A model generated the notes under the pieces. That model was given only the letters and a program-made list of their open reading frames with translations, had not been told where the DNA came from and did no database searches. From Methylococcales bacterium (GTDB lineage: Bacteria; Pseudomonadota; Gammaproteobacteria; Methylococcales; Methylomonadaceae), in contig JAPLRP010000064.1 of assembly GCA_026399095.1 (NCBI GenBank), positions 1 through 55,389 of the forward strand: a stretch of 55,389 nt of DNA, given 5' to 3'. Positions 1-9,308 of the stretch are shown here, piece after piece. Positions within the stretch are counted from its first letter, which is position 1. Each line of letters starts with the position of its first letter. A program made the position numbers and the translations under genes.

Positions 1-1
1 G

Positions 2-361
2 ACCATGGACAAGATCAATCAATGGTATGTGGGCTGGTCGAACTATTATAATTTGACCAACTATCCCTCACAATTGGGGAAAATAGAAGCCCATATCCGG
101 CGGAGACTAAGATCAAGGCTAGTGAGTCAACAAAAGAGAAGGCAGTTTCTTTATCAAAACCTGGTAAAGCGGGGAGTACCGTTCAAGCAAGCGTCAAAAG
201 CCGCCTTTTCAAATAACAAACGATGGGCGCTCTCTAACACCCGAGCGGTAACGAAAGCCTACCCCAATAGTTGGTTTATTAACCTGAAAGGGCCGGAAAT
301 ACGCTCCGATCAAAAGCTAGCGCATTGGTTTGATGTTTCTCAATGGATAAGCCTTGCATGA
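2..361 (+). CDS. Group II intron reverse transcriptase/maturase, C-terminal fragment (5' end outside window)
   Basis: This is the last ~119 residues of a group II intron-encoded protein. The reading frame is open to the window edge, so the ATG at 5 is probably internal. The visible part matches the maturase (X/GIIM) region: an INQWYVGWSNYY-type opening, a basic stretch with IRRRLRSRL, and a short C-terminus ending 2 bases before intron domain V. The family product carries reverse transcriptase and RNA-splicing activity and binds its own intron RNA. No endonuclease domain follows the X domain, so the protein ends in the short form. The position directly before domains V/VI is the expected intron layout. 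Whether the element is complete cannot be judged because the catalytic YADD region lies outside the window. Confidence 0.88.
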   Translation, partial: TMDKINQWYVGWSNYYNLTNYPSQLGKIEAHIRRRLRSRLVSQQKRRQFLYQNLVKRGVPFKQASKAAFSNNKRWALSNTRAVTKAYPNSWFINLKGPEIRSDQKLAHWFDVSQWISLA

Positions 362-362
362 G

Positions 363-430
363 GAGCCGTGTACGGATCCGTACGCACGGTTCTGTGGGCA
401 GACGGAGGCTGTGGCCTCCTCTGACCCGAT
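363..430 (+). mobile_element. Group II intron domains V and VI, 3' end of the intron
   Basis: Positions 363-395 fold as domain V: GAGCCGTGTAC and its partner GTACGCACGGTTC close on a GATC tetraloop. Positions 399-423 form the domain VI stem (GGAGG at 404-408 pairs with CCTCC at 415-419; CAGA pairs with TCTG). An A at 424 lies 7 bases before the motif ending ACCCGAT, the usual position of the branch-point adenosine, which puts the intron's 3' end near 430. Domain assignment is from sequence pattern; the exact exon junction is inferred. Confidence 0.82.
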
Positions 431-742
431 GAATCGAGGTTAAGCTAATTTAATTCGTCGATACCGTTTTACTGTATTTTTATCGACGTAACAAACGTAG
501 GGTCGAAAACCAAAAGACTGGCCTGATTGTGGCTATGTTTGGTTATCTTGGTTAACAGAGACGCCCACCGCTATCTATTAAATGCCTATTGCTTTCGTGT
601 TCGGTAGTCTTGTTATGAATTATAGAGCAGGGTTTACTCTAAAATGCCCCCGTATGAGGCTAAAGTAACAAAGTAATTTAACATTTATTCGTAATGTGTG
701 TATACTTAAATCATCTTAAATAAACCGATATAGCAGTTTAAT
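431..742. other. Intergenic region between intron and ompR, no gene seen
   Basis: These 312 bases hold the 3' exon flank of the intron and the upstream region of ompR. I see no ORF with a credible start, no tRNA and no strong terminator. The last 80 bases are AT-rich and must hold the ompR promoter, but no convincing -35/-10 pair stands out. Confidence 0.5.
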
Positions 743-1462
743 ATGACGCTGCAAGCTAAAATCTTAATTGTTGATGACGATAAGCGTTTACGCGCATTAT
801 TGAAAAGCTTTCTTACTGAAGAAGGCTTTTTAGTTGATTGTGCCGTTGATGCCGAGCAGATGACCCATTGTCTTAAGCGGTCTTATTATGACTTGATCGT
901 ACTGGACTGGAAAATGTCGGGCGAAGATGGTTTGAGTGCTTGCAAGCGTTTAAAAGCTGACAATAAAACACCACCGATTCTTATGCTAACGGCCAATGGC
1001 AGTGAAAATGATTGCATTAGTTGCTTAAAATGCGGCGCAGATGATTACCTCGCCAAACCCTTCAATCCGGATGTGTTATTGGCAAGAATTAATGCCGTGT
1101 TGCGACGTAATCCGCGTATTGTGGCCAGCGCACCGGATGATAATCCCTTACTGTTTCATTTTGGGCCGTATAGCTTGGATTCTACCCAGCGTTGTTTATA
1201 CTAAGATGGCAACAGGATTGGTTTAACCTCTAATGAGTTTGCCTTGCTTAATGTATTGGCACAACATTTAGGTAAAGCCTTGTCACGAGAACAACTGAGT
1301 TATTTGATTAAAGGCCAAGACCTCGCACCTGAAGATCGTTTTATTGATGTACAAATTTGTCGCTTAAGACGTTTGTTGGAAAAAAATCCAAGCAATCCAA
1401 CTTATTTACAAACAGTGCGAGGGGTGGGTTATGTCTTGGTTAAGCCTATCACTATGCAATAA
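743..1462 (+). pseudogene. ompR: OmpR-family response regulator split by an in-frame TAA
   Basis: The frame reads as one OmpR-like protein of ~239 residues interrupted by TAA at 1202-1204. Before it is a receiver domain of 153 residues with the acidic pair near D11-D12, phospho-acceptor D55, T83 and K105, at the same numbering as E. coli OmpR, and a GEDGLS motif. After the stop the same frame continues without any shift as a winged-helix domain (LTSNEFALLNVL, then IDVQICRLRRLLE and QTVRGVGYVL). The downstream half has no in-frame ATG near its beginning, so reinitiation is unlikely. The stop lies between the receiver and the DNA-binding domain, where homologues have an ordinary residue before DG. 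The residue after D55 is W and the usual proline of the DLMLP motif is missing. Paired with envZ 62 bases downstream. A single-base sequencing error is the main alternative. Confidence 0.85.
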
Positions 1463-1524
1463 GTCTGTCTGAGTGATCCGCAAGATAGGCTAACTAAGCT
1501 ACAAAACATAAAAGAAAATTGATT

Positions 1525-2823
1525 ATGAAATGGCAACCAAAATCGCTGTTTGGACGTTTATTCCTACTTATTATCGGCTTTATGATACTTAACTTTATTT
1601 TGTTGCGTATGGTCTATATTGTCTTAGTCGCAGAGCCGGGCGGCCAACAAATTGCTTATTTTACTGAGTCGCTTGCAACCTTGATTAAAGAGGTTGAGGT
1701 CCGTGGAACAATAGAATCCAATCGTCAGTTTGCAGAGAGTTTGCAACAACGAACGGGTATGAAGCTGATATGGAACACCGACCAACAATGGAACAAGCCA
1801 CCCAACCTCCCATATTATAGGGCACTGGAAAAAACATTAACCGAGACATGGAAAGACAGCTTAACCTCAAGATTTCAAAGCGAACCGAATTCGGTATTCT
1901 GGCTTTTGCATAGCACTGCCCCCCAATTTTCCATTGGTATACCATTGCTTGATCACATGGCTCTTTGGAAGTACTTGGCTTGGGGTGGTTTATTTGTCAT
2001 TATTTTCTCCATGATCTCAGCTTATTTTGCTGCACGTTATCTTAAAACTTCATTACATGACCTGGCAGAAGGCGCAAACCTTTTAGGGTTTGATAATAGT
2101 AGCCATATTATCAAACCAAGTGGGCCTAATGAAGTTCGTAACGTAGCACAAGCCATGAATACGATGCGAGAAAATCTTGAACGTATGATTAAAAAACAAG
2201 AGTTTTTATTGACGGGTATTTCCCATGATTTACGCACCCCCTTAACGCGTATTCGTGTTGCCACCCGCTTAATTGGTGCTGACGAAAAAGGTTATATTGA
2301 TGGTATTAATTCTGATATAGAAGAAATGGATGTTGTATTACATCGTTTTATTGAGTTGGCCCAGCTGAATATCAAAGAATCCGAGCCTTGGGAGATAGGT
2401 GATATTACGCCGCTAATTCAAGATGTGGCCGCTAAATATCGACAATCGAAAATTAATTTGACCTTATCGTTAAGCAACCTGCCTGTGGTTCGTTATAAGC
2501 CAATGACTTTACAACGGTATTTATATAATTTAATTAACAATAGCATGAAGCATGGCGGCGGCCAAGTTACCATCAGCACCCGAACGTTTGATGATTTTGT
2601 TGAAGTAAGTGTTGCCGATCAAGGCCCCGGCATTCCTTTGCTTACAGGTCTGTTAACTACATATTCTGATCTTAATAAAGATCAGGAACATGGCAATGGC
2701 TTGGGTTTGCGCATTGTGCAGTTGATTGCTAATGTGCAACAAGCAGAGTTGATGGCACTTAATAAACCTGAGGGTGGTGCAGAAGTGATATTAAAATTAA
2801 AGGCCTGTGTAGAGGTGGCTTAA
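1525..2823 (+). CDS. envZ: EnvZ-type osmosensor histidine kinase
   Basis: A 432-residue inner-membrane sensor kinase that in the family phosphorylates and dephosphorylates OmpR. A first membrane segment is at about residues 9-36, a periplasmic loop follows to ~145, a second membrane segment spans ~150-170, and a HAMP region contains NEVRNVAQAMNTM. The H-box is GISHDLRTPLTRIR with the phospho-accepting His near 234, which is the EnvZ signature. The ATPase domain has an N-box (NLINNSMKHGGG), DQGPGIP and GNGLGLRIV. The stretch between the G1 and G2 boxes is unusual (LLTGLLTTYSDLNKD) and lacks the common FxPF. ATG at 1525 is preferred to a TTG at 1519 because the purine-rich AAAGAAAA ends 6-7 bases before it. 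The gene itself is intact although its partner ompR is interrupted. Confidence 0.86.
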   Translation: MKWQPKSLFGRLFLLIIGFMILNFILLRMVYIVLVAEPGGQQIAYFTESLATLIKEVEVRGTIESNRQFAESLQQRTGMKLIWNTDQQWNKPPNLPYYRALEKTLTETWKDSLTSRFQSEPNSVFWLLHSTAPQFSIGIPLLDHMALWKYLAWGGLFVIIFSMISAYFAARYLKTSLHDLAEGANLLGFDNSSHIIKPSGPNEVRNVAQAMNTMRENLERMIKKQEFLLTGISHDLRTPLTRIRVATRLIGADEKGYIDGINSDIEEMDVVLHRFIELAQLNIKESEPWEIGDITPLIQDVAAKYRQSKINLTLSLSNLPVVRYKPMTLQRYLYNLINNSMKHGGGQVTISTRTFDDFVEVSVADQGPGIPLLTGLLTTYSDLNKDQEHGNGLGLRIVQLIANVQQAELMALNKPEGGAEVILKLKACVEVA

Positions 2824-3084
2824 CTCTTGTTTTATTTTAGGGATGGGGATATCACTTTTATACCATCAGGGTTTTTTAACTAACTGATTACCTTGTAATC
2901 AATTGGTTTGTTGGACATAAGTAAAAAATGTGTAATTTTTTACTGCCTGGTGCTATTTTTGACCTTGATAGTTGTATATGTTCAAATACTATTTGAAGAT
3001 GAAAATATTATAGAATTAGGTGTTCTTTCAACAGCAAAGCTGACGGCGCACTTAGAGATTTTACTCGTCAAACCAATGGAAAAT

Positions 3085-3492
3085 ATGAAACATTCAAATC
3101 TAATAGCAACGGCTTTATGGGCATTTTTTGGCGTAATGAGTTTTACTGTGGAAGCAGCCTCTGTTCCCTGTAGTAAAGGTGATTTAGCAGGATCATGGTT
3201 GGCGGTTGTTAATACGACAGGTTCTAACAGCATTCAAAAATGTACGATAGCATTCAATACTATCGGAAAAATTACGTCAGGTTCTTGTTTGGACATGCAA
3301 TCGAAATATACTTTTCTGGTTAGTGGTTCTTCGTCTATTAACTCACAATGTGGCGTAAGTCTTAATTTAAGCCTTAAAAATTTGGTAGTTATAACAGCCA
3401 ATGGAGCAATGAGTCGGGGAAAAGATGACATTATTAGTACTTTTACCAATACTCTTGGAAAATTTGGTAGTATTTCTGCGGTTAAATATTAA
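3085..3492 (+). CDS. Small secreted protein of unknown function
   Basis: I do not recognise this protein. From the ATG at 3085 it has 135 residues: a signal peptide (MKHSN, then a hydrophobic core ALWAFFGVMSF, with a cleavage-like site near VEAAS) and a mature part rich in Ser, Thr, Gly and Asn. The mature part has four cysteines (near PCSKGDL, QKCTIAF, GSCLDM and SQCGVSL), consistent with two periplasmic disulphides, and alternating strands such as KYTFLVSGSSS and LVVITANGAMSRG suggest a beta-sheet fold. The ATG at 3076 would add three residues. The open frame extends further upstream, but that part does not look like a signal peptide. It converges on the receptor gene with a 26-base gap and no visible terminator. 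Confidence 0.6.
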   Translation: MKHSNLIATALWAFFGVMSFTVEAASVPCSKGDLAGSWLAVVNTTGSNSIQKCTIAFNTIGKITSGSCLDMQSKYTFLVSGSSSINSQCGVSLNLSLKNLVVITANGAMSRGKDDIISTFTNTLGKFGSISAVKY

Positions 3493-3518
3493 GGTAGCTT
3501 GATCAGTTGGTTTTATAG

Positions 3519-5786
3519 TTAAAATTCAACTTTAATAGAACCTATAAAAGTAATCGGTGCGCCAGGGCTTATTGCATAGATGTTATTGGGTAAGCTGGCA
3601 GCGTAATACTGTTGATTGAGTACATTCTCTACGTTAAATTGTAAGGTGGTTTTGGCCGCGGGTATTTTGTATTTCACTAACGCATCCACGCGCCCATAAC
3701 CCGGCAATTGATAGGTGTTGGCAATGTCACCTTGCTTTTGTCCCTGAAAAAAAACACCCGCACCAAGACTTAAACCTCTGAGTGTTTCTTGTTGCAGATC
3801 GTATTTTGCCCACAAACTACCGGCATTTTTGGGTACATTCCATAACTGATTACCTGCATTGATTCTTTTTAAGTTGCTTTCAAGAATAACGGCCTCAGTG
3901 TATGTGTAATTGGCAATCAGGTTTAAATTTTCCGAGATTTTTCCTGCAATATCCATTTCAATCCCTTGGCTTCGGGCTTTTTTGATTGATTCTGAAAAGA
4001 AAGTGCCTGCGATAGGAATAATCATGTTCTGTTTAGTTAAGCTATAAAAGGCCACCGTTGAAGTGAGTCGATCTTCAAAAAATGCAGTTTTAAAGCCAGC
4101 CTCAACCTGTTCAGCTGTTTCAGGTTGTAATATTTTGCCATTGACGCCCATGTTGGTATTGGCTGCACCCGACGATTCAATATAGTTGCTGTAGAGTGAT
4201 AACCATTGCCAAGGCTGATAAAGCAGACCTGCTCTAGGATTAAAACGACCATTTTGAAGGTTTGAGTTATTGGTGGTGGCCAAAGCCAGTGATTGATCAG
4301 AAAAACCTGCCGTTTCTGACATCCAATCATAACGGCCGCCCCCGAGAATATGCAACTTATCAAATAGTGTGATTTGGTCTTGAAAATATACACCGTTCCA
4401 TTGAAAGTTGGTGTTTTGAAATTTTTTTTGTACTTGAGAGGTGTCAATGGGGTGGTACTGTGGATTGTAAATATTAATGGGATTTGCAAGGCTTAAATAG
4501 TTTTGCGATGTTGACGCCACGTTGTAATTATCCCAACCAGCCAAAAACTTATGTTTAACAATCCCGGTAGTAAATTTACCTGTTATATCCAGCGTGCCAA
4601 AATAAGAGTCAAGATTGTTTTGTTGATCAACATAGGCTCTAAGTAGTTCACCGGTAGTATCGACAAAGGGTTGTGGGGAAGATAGTGGTAATGTTTGAGG
4701 AATATCAAGAATCCTGTTTACATAATTAAATTTAGCAGATACTTTCCAGTTATCTGTGATTGCGTGAGTTAATGTAGCGGCTGTATTGTAAAGAGTTGAA
4801 TGGCTCTTATCGGTAGAGGGTTCGCCTAAATATCTTGATATGGGAATGTTGGCTGGGCGATGAGTTAGACTATTGGCGGGGACGCCATAATCAATCAAGC
4901 TTTTTTGATCTGAATATATAAAGTCCAGATCTAGTTGGGTACGATCACTTATTTTCCAGGTAATTGATGGCGCAACAAATACTCGATCATTAAAATCATA
5001 ATCACGAAATGACTTTTTATTTAGGTATTCAACATTTAAACGATAGAGTAAGTTATCGTTTTTAATGAGTTTCCCTGTGGCATCGGCGGTGGTTCGATAA
5101 AGATCATATGAACCAAACTGCTGTTCCAGCGCGTAATAAGGTTTTTTCTGGGGACGCTTTGTGAGAACATTAATCATGCCTCCGGGCTCTACACGACCAT
5201 ATAAATTAGCCGCCACACCTTTTATAACTTCTACTTGTTCTGCATTAGCCAAAGAAAGTCCGCTCCCTTGTGGAAACCGGTAGCCATCATAATAATTTGT
5301 GTAACTCGTGTTAAAGCCACGAATCATGAACTGATCTACAAAACCGCCTAAGGAGGTCCCTTTATAAACACTACTCACATTTTTGGTTACATCACTTAAT
5401 TGGATGGCTTGTTGATCTTGCATGACCGCTTTGGGAACAACTTCTATGGATAACGGGGTGTCCATTATTGGCGTATCAGTTTTGGTGGCTGTGCTGGAGT
5501 TGCTGATGGTGTAATCTTGGTTAGCCGCTTGAGTCGGTTCTGCCCGCACAGTCATTGTGCTTAAGGTGATTTTATCGTCTTGTGCTGGTGGTTTGATTTT
5601 TGCCTTGGCGTGAGCGGCTAATTTAGCTTGAGTATTATTAAATGACGTCGTTGGATTTTTATTCTTTTCCTTTGCATCATCAGCGTAGACGGCTTGAATG
5701 TTCATGAAGCCGCTAATCACCATTGCAATGATTATTGATAAAGTTGGAGCTGTATTATTTTTTTTATTAGCCGGTTTTATTGTCAT
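3519..5786 (-). CDS. TonB-dependent siderophore receptor
   Basis: A 755-residue outer-membrane receptor expected to import a ferric siderophore using TonB-ExbBD energy. It has a signal peptide (hydrophobic IIIAMVISGFMNIQAVYA), a short N-terminal extension, then a TonB-box-like segment ITLSTMTVRAE. The plug domain (~100-210) carries DTPLSIEVVPKAVMQDQ, FMIRGFNT and the typical EQVEVIKGVAANLYGRVEPGG. A 22-strand barrel follows, with the usual late motif NVENVLNQQYYAA and a C-terminal aromatic residue (KVEF). The plug motifs fit the FhuA/FpvA-like siderophore subgroup rather than BtuB; the ligand cannot be read from sequence. There is no FecI/FecR pair next to it, so the N-terminal extension is probably not a signalling domain. 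I did not find a convincing Fur box in the 185 bases before it. Confidence 0.9.
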   Translation of the reverse strand: MTIKPANKKNNTAPTLSIIIAMVISGFMNIQAVYADDAKEKNKNPTTSFNNTQAKLAAHAKAKIKPPAQDDKITLSTMTVRAEPTQAANQDYTISNSSTATKTDTPIMDTPLSIEVVPKAVMQDQQAIQLSDVTKNVSSVYKGTSLGGFVDQFMIRGFNTSYTNYYDGYRFPQGSGLSLANAEQVEVIKGVAANLYGRVEPGGMINVLTKRPQKKPYYALEQQFGSYDLYRTTADATGKLIKNDNLLYRLNVEYLNKKSFRDYDFNDRVFVAPSITWKISDRTQLDLDFIYSDQKSLIDYGVPANSLTHRPANIPISRYLGEPSTDKSHSTLYNTAATLTHAITDNWKVSAKFNYVNRILDIPQTLPLSSPQPFVDTTGELLRAYVDQQNNLDSYFGTLDITGKFTTGIVKHKFLAGWDNYNVASTSQNYLSLANPINIYNPQYHPIDTSQVQKKFQNTNFQWNGVYFQDQITLFDKLHILGGGRYDWMSETAGFSDQSLALATTNNSNLQNGRFNPRAGLLYQPWQWLSLYSNYIESSGAANTNMGVNGKILQPETAEQVEAGFKTAFFEDRLTSTVAFYSLTKQNMIIPIAGTFFSESIKKARSQGIEMDIAGKISENLNLIANYTYTEAVILESNLKRINAGNQLWNVPKNAGSLWAKYDLQQETLRGLSLGAGVFFQGQKQGDIANTYQLPGYGRVDALVKYKIPAAKTTLQFNVENVLNQQYYAASLPNNIYAISPGAPITFIGSIKVEF

Positions 5787-5971
5787 AAATGAGTAAGATT
5801 TTTGATGATCAAATTTTTATGACATAAACAGCAAATTAAGAGGGATTGGTTTAGAAGATGAAGCGAATTATTAATTTCTATTAAAGCTTACCCTTATAGT
5901 AACGATATAGTTTAAAATCTCCTACTAATAGAATGATTGTTTTTAGTCTTTTTTGATTACTTTTTAATATA

Positions 5972-6904
5972 ATGCAAACATCCCCTCTTGAAGTTTTAAC
6001 CACTTTATCAACTATACGCGATTATATTCGTTGGGCAGCCAGTCGATTTACCCAAGCTGAGATTAGTTTTGGTCATGGCACTGTTGCAGCATTGGATGAA
6101 GCTGCAGCGCTAATTTTACATACGGTCTATCAACCTTATAATTTGTCCGAAACCTATTTTGATACCGTTCTTACCATGATCGAACGACTTGCCGTTGTCG
6201 AGATTGTTGATAGACGAATTAACGAAAGAGTGCCGGCGGCTTACTTAACCCATGAAGCTATTTTTGCAGGTTTATCATTTTATGTTGATCAACGTGTTTT
6301 AGTGCCCAGATCTCCTATTGCTGAGTTAATTGAACAACGTTTTTCACCTTGGGTAGAAGAAGATCAAGTCACCCGTATTTTGGATTTGTGTACTGGCAGT
6401 GCTTGTATTGCCATAGCATGCGCATATGCATTTCAAGAGGCTTTGGTTGATGCGGTTGATTTGTCGCCTGATGCCTTGGCTGTCGCTGAAATTAATGTTG
6501 AAAAACATCTGTTAGACGATGTAGTAACGCTTTATCATTCTGATTTATTTAAAGCACTGCCTGCTACTTCGTATGATGTGATTGTGAGTAATCCGCCTTA
6601 TGTCTGTCAAACAGAATGGGAGATGCTACCGCAAGAGTTTCACGCTGAACCCGACATGGGCTTTAAAGGTGGTGTTTCAGGTCTTGATCTGGTTGTGCGT
6701 ATTCTTGTTGATGCCAATGATTATTTGGCAGAGCAGGGCATACTTATTATAGAGGTAGGTAGTAGTGCAGAAGCCTTGCAAAATCTGTTTCCTGATGTTC
6801 CTTTTTATTGGTTAAATTTTGAAAGAGGCGGTGATGGTGTCTTTTTACTGACAGCAGAACAAGTTGAAAATTATCACGATTTATTTATAACGGCTTTAAG
6901 TTGA
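5972..6904 (+). CDS. prmB: 50S ribosomal protein L3 N5-glutamine methyltransferase PrmB
   Basis: A 310-residue SAM-dependent methyltransferase that modifies a glutamine of ribosomal protein L3. The N-terminal helical domain (residues 1-90) precedes a Rossmann methyltransferase domain with motif [15 protein letters not shown] (~136-150), an acidic motif II near AVDLSPDAL, and the catalytic NPPY tetrapeptide at 207-210, which binds the substrate glutamine amide. The sequence after it ([13 protein letters not shown]) and the position beside aroC both favour PrmB over the release-factor enzyme PrmC. Its stop at 6904 is followed by the aroC ATG at 6906, so the pair is co-transcribed. There is no strong Shine-Dalgarno before 5972. 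Confidence 0.93.
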   Translation: MQTSPLEVLTTLSTIRDYIRWAASRFTQAEISFGHGTVAALDEAAALILHTVYQPYNLSETYFDTVLTMIERLAVVEIVDRRINERVPAAYLTHEAIFAGLSFYVDQRVLVPRSPIAELIEQRFSPWVEEDQVTRILDLCTGSACIAIACAYAFQEALVDAVDLSPDALAVAEINVEKHLLDDVVTLYHSDLFKALPATSYDVIVSNPPYVCQTEWEMLPQEFHAEPDMGFKGGVSGLDLVVRILVDANDYLAEQGILIIEVGSSAEALQNLFPDVPFYWLNFERGGDGVFLLTAEQVENYHDLFITALS

Positions 6905-6905
6905 T

Positions 6906-7994
6906 ATGTCTGGAAATACGATAGGAAAGTTATTTACCGTCACTTCGTTTGGCGAAAGTCACGGGCCTGCCATTGGTTGTATTGTTGATGGTTGCCCTCC
7001 TGGTTTGGCTTTGACAGAAGCGGATTTACAGGATGATTTGGATCGACGAAAACCCGGAACCTCAAGGCATACTACGCAACGCCGTGAAGCCGATGAGGTT
7101 AAGATTCTGTCAGGTGTGTTTGAAGGTAAAACTACTGGTACACCGATTAGTTTGATGATTGAGAATACCGATCAACGGTCAAAAGACTATTCTAAAATCG
7201 CAGACACCTTTAGACCCGGTCATGCCGATTATACTTATCAACAAAAATACGGTTTTAGGGATTATCGGGGGGGGGGGCGTTCATCTGCTCGTGAAACAGC
7301 CATGCGTGTTGCAGCGGGTGGTATTGCCAAAAAATATCTTAAAGAGCAGGCGGGTATTGAGATTCACGGTTATTTATCACAATTGGGGCCAATAAAAATT
7401 GAAAAGCTGGATTGGTCTATTATTGATACCAATCCGTTTTTCTGTCCTGATGCGGATAAGGTTCCAGAAATGGAAGCTTACATGGATGCTTTACGAAAAG
7501 AAGGCGAATCTATAGGCGCAAGAATTGAAGTGGTAGCGACTCATGTTCCGCCTGGCTTGGGTGAACCTATTTTTGATCGTCTTGATGCGGATTTGGCGCA
7601 TGCGTTAATGAGCATTAACGCGGTAAAGGGCGTTGAAATTGGTGATGGCTTCGCGTGTGTGGATACCAAAGGTACAAAGTTTCGCGATGAAATGACGCCA
7701 ACCGGTTTTTTAAGTAATCATGCCGGTGGTATTTTGGGTGGTATTTCCAGTGGCCAGTCTATTACGGCGAGTATTGCCTTAAAACCAACCGCCAGTTTGC
7801 GCTTACCGGGTAAAAGTATTAATCAGCAGGGTGAAGCGATTGATGTAGTGACGGAAGGTCGACATGATCCCTGTGTCGGTATTCGTGCTACGCCAATTGC
7901 AGAAGCGATGATGGCCATAGTCTTGATGGATCATTTTCTGCGTCATCGGGCACAAAATTTGGATGTTAATTCAGGTCTGCCAATTTTAAGATAA
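6906..7994 (+). CDS. aroC: Chorismate synthase
   Basis: 362 residues, normal length. It converts 5-enolpyruvylshikimate-3-phosphate to chorismate, the last step of the shikimate pathway, using reduced FMN. Visible signatures are FGESHG (15-20), [14 protein letters not shown], the glycine/arginine motif [13 protein letters not shown] and the C-terminal [11 protein letters not shown]. The RGGG codons are written as an uninterrupted run of 11 G (7267-7277), an unusual slippage-prone tract in an essential active-site segment. The gene starts 1 base after prmB and is followed by a 10-bp stem-loop. Confidence 0.97.
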   Translation: MSGNTIGKLFTVTSFGESHGPAIGCIVDGCPPGLALTEADLQDDLDRRKPGTSRHTTQRREADEVKILSGVFEGKTTGTPISLMIENTDQRSKDYSKIADTFRPGHADYTYQQKYGFRDYRGGGRSSARETAMRVAAGGIAKKYLKEQAGIEIHGYLSQLGPIKIEKLDWSIIDTNPFFCPDADKVPEMEAYMDALRKEGESIGARIEVVATHVPPGLGEPIFDRLDADLAHALMSINAVKGVEIGDGFACVDTKGTKFRDEMTPTGFLSNHAGGILGGISSGQSITASIALKPTASLRLPGKSINQQGEAIDVVTEGRHDPCVGIRATPIAEAMMAIVLMDHFLRHRAQNLDVNSGLPILR

Positions 7995-7998
7995 ATAC

Positions 7999-8028
7999 AT
8001 AAGGGCAATCCTGTGTACTTGCCCTTAT
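7999..8028 (+). terminator. Stem-loop after aroC, possible terminator without U-tract
   Basis: ATAAGGGCAA (7999-8008) and TTGCCCTTAT (8019-8028) form a perfect 10-bp stem with a 10-base loop, 5 bases after the aroC stop. The following bases (AAACATGGC) lack a T-run, so it may act as an mRNA 3'-end stabiliser rather than an intrinsic terminator. Confidence 0.5.
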
Positions 8029-8085
8029 AAACATGGCTTTTAATGATGATATTTTCAATAGGGAATCAGCATAATTTCTCCCTTT

Positions 8086-9258
8086 ATGAATAAATCCAAC
8101 TTAGTTCCTTACTGGCGATTGTCAGGATTTTATTTCTTTTATTTTGCGACTTTAGGTTGTTTTATACCTTATTGGGGCCTGTATTTAAAAGGAATTGGTT
8201 TTAGTCCTATTGAGATTGGTGAGCTTTCTGCTTTTTTGGTGGGTACAAAAATTGTTGCACCGTTAATATGGGGCTGGATTGCTGACCATACCGGGAAAAG
8301 TTTACGCTTAATACGGATTGCATTGTTCTTTGCAGCTTTGCTTTTTGCCTGTTTTTTATATGCCCAACATTATCGTTGGTTTGCTTCGATAACCCTTGCG
8401 TTTAGTTTTTTTTGGAATGCGGTGTTACCACAATTTGAAGCAGTTACCCTGTGTCATTTAAAAAATGAATCGCATCGTTACAGTCAAATAAGGCTCTGGG
8501 GTTCAATTGGTTTTATTGTCACTGTATTGGGAATGGGTTGGATACTAGATAAGCAACCCGTTGCAATAATACCCTTTGCCATTATCTTTTTTTTGAGTTC
8601 AAATTGGTTCGTAACCTTATTAATGCCTGAAGCAACAGTGAGTCACGAAGCAGCTAATCACGGCATAATACAAATAATAAAAAAACCTGAAGTGTTGGCT
8701 TTTTTCGTAGTTAATTTATTACTGCAAGTATCTCATTCACCTTATTACGTCTTTTATTCCATTTATTTAAAACATAACCATTATTCCGCAACGGTCACAG
8801 GATTGCTTTGGGCGCTGGGCGTGTTGGCCGAGATCGTCTTATTTGTGTACATGAGGCGTTTATTAAAGCATTTTACTTTAAGAGCTATTTTATTGGTCAG
8901 TTTAGTATTAGCTAGTACACGCTGGTTAATAATAGGCTGGTGTCCCGAGTATTTGGGTTTGTTGATTTTTGCTCAATTGTTACATGCTGCAACTTTTGGT
9001 GGAGCTCATGTGGTTGCCATTCATTTGGTTCATCTTTATTTTGGTGATCGGCATCAAGGCAAAGGTCAGGCGTTATATACCAGTCTTAGCTTTGGTGTAG
9101 GGGGCGTGTTAGGTAGTCTTTACAGTGGTTATTATTGGGAATCACTGGGTTCAAAAACTGTTTTTTCAATGGCAGCATTACTCTGTGGCGTTGCTTTTCT
9201 GATTGCTTATTTTTGGGTTGGCAGGGAAAGTTCAAAAAAGTCGGTTGTGTTGGGTTAA
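8086..9258 (+). CDS. MFS transporter, HcaT-like
   Basis: A 390-residue inner-membrane protein with about 12 hydrophobic segments of major facilitator type. The opening WRLSGFYFFYFATLGCFIPYWGLYLKGIGFSP and the central region (SHSPYYVFYSIYLKHNHYS, LWALGVLAEIVLF) resemble E. coli HcaT, the putative 3-phenylpropionate transporter group. The real substrate is unknown: HcaT-like proteins are common in organisms with no phenylpropionate pathway, and no aromatic-degradation gene is present here. It stands between aroC and the exbB operon and appears to be a single-gene unit. Confidence 0.8.
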   Translation: MNKSNLVPYWRLSGFYFFYFATLGCFIPYWGLYLKGIGFSPIEIGELSAFLVGTKIVAPLIWGWIADHTGKSLRLIRIALFFAALLFACFLYAQHYRWFASITLAFSFFWNAVLPQFEAVTLCHLKNESHRYSQIRLWGSIGFIVTVLGMGWILDKQPVAIIPFAIIFFLSSNWFVTLLMPEATVSHEAANHGIIQIIKKPEVLAFFVVNLLLQVSHSPYYVFYSIYLKHNHYSATVTGLLWALGVLAEIVLFVYMRRLLKHFTLRAILLVSLVLASTRWLIIGWCPEYLGLLIFAQLLHAATFGGAHVVAIHLVHLYFGDRHQGKGQALYTSLSFGVGGVLGSLYSGYYWESLGSKTVFSMAALLCGVAFLIAYFWVGRESSKKSVVLG

Positions 9259-9308
9259 AATAGATCTAAAGTTAAATCTGATCTGAATTTACTACTTTAG
9301 GAAATAGC

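Noticed and set aside
1205-1462. Independent small winged-helix gene starting at TTG 1244
   Set aside because: It is exactly the OmpR C-terminal domain, in frame with the upstream receiver and missing the first strands; a broken ompR is simpler.
2908-3084. N-terminal extension of the small secreted protein from a TTG at 2908
   Set aside because: It would place a second hydrophobic segment before a complete signal peptide starting at 3085, and the extension has no SD support.
5787-5971. Fur box before the TonB-dependent receptor
   Set aside because: AT-rich with loose partial matches only; no repeat of the GATAAT unit in the needed arrangement.
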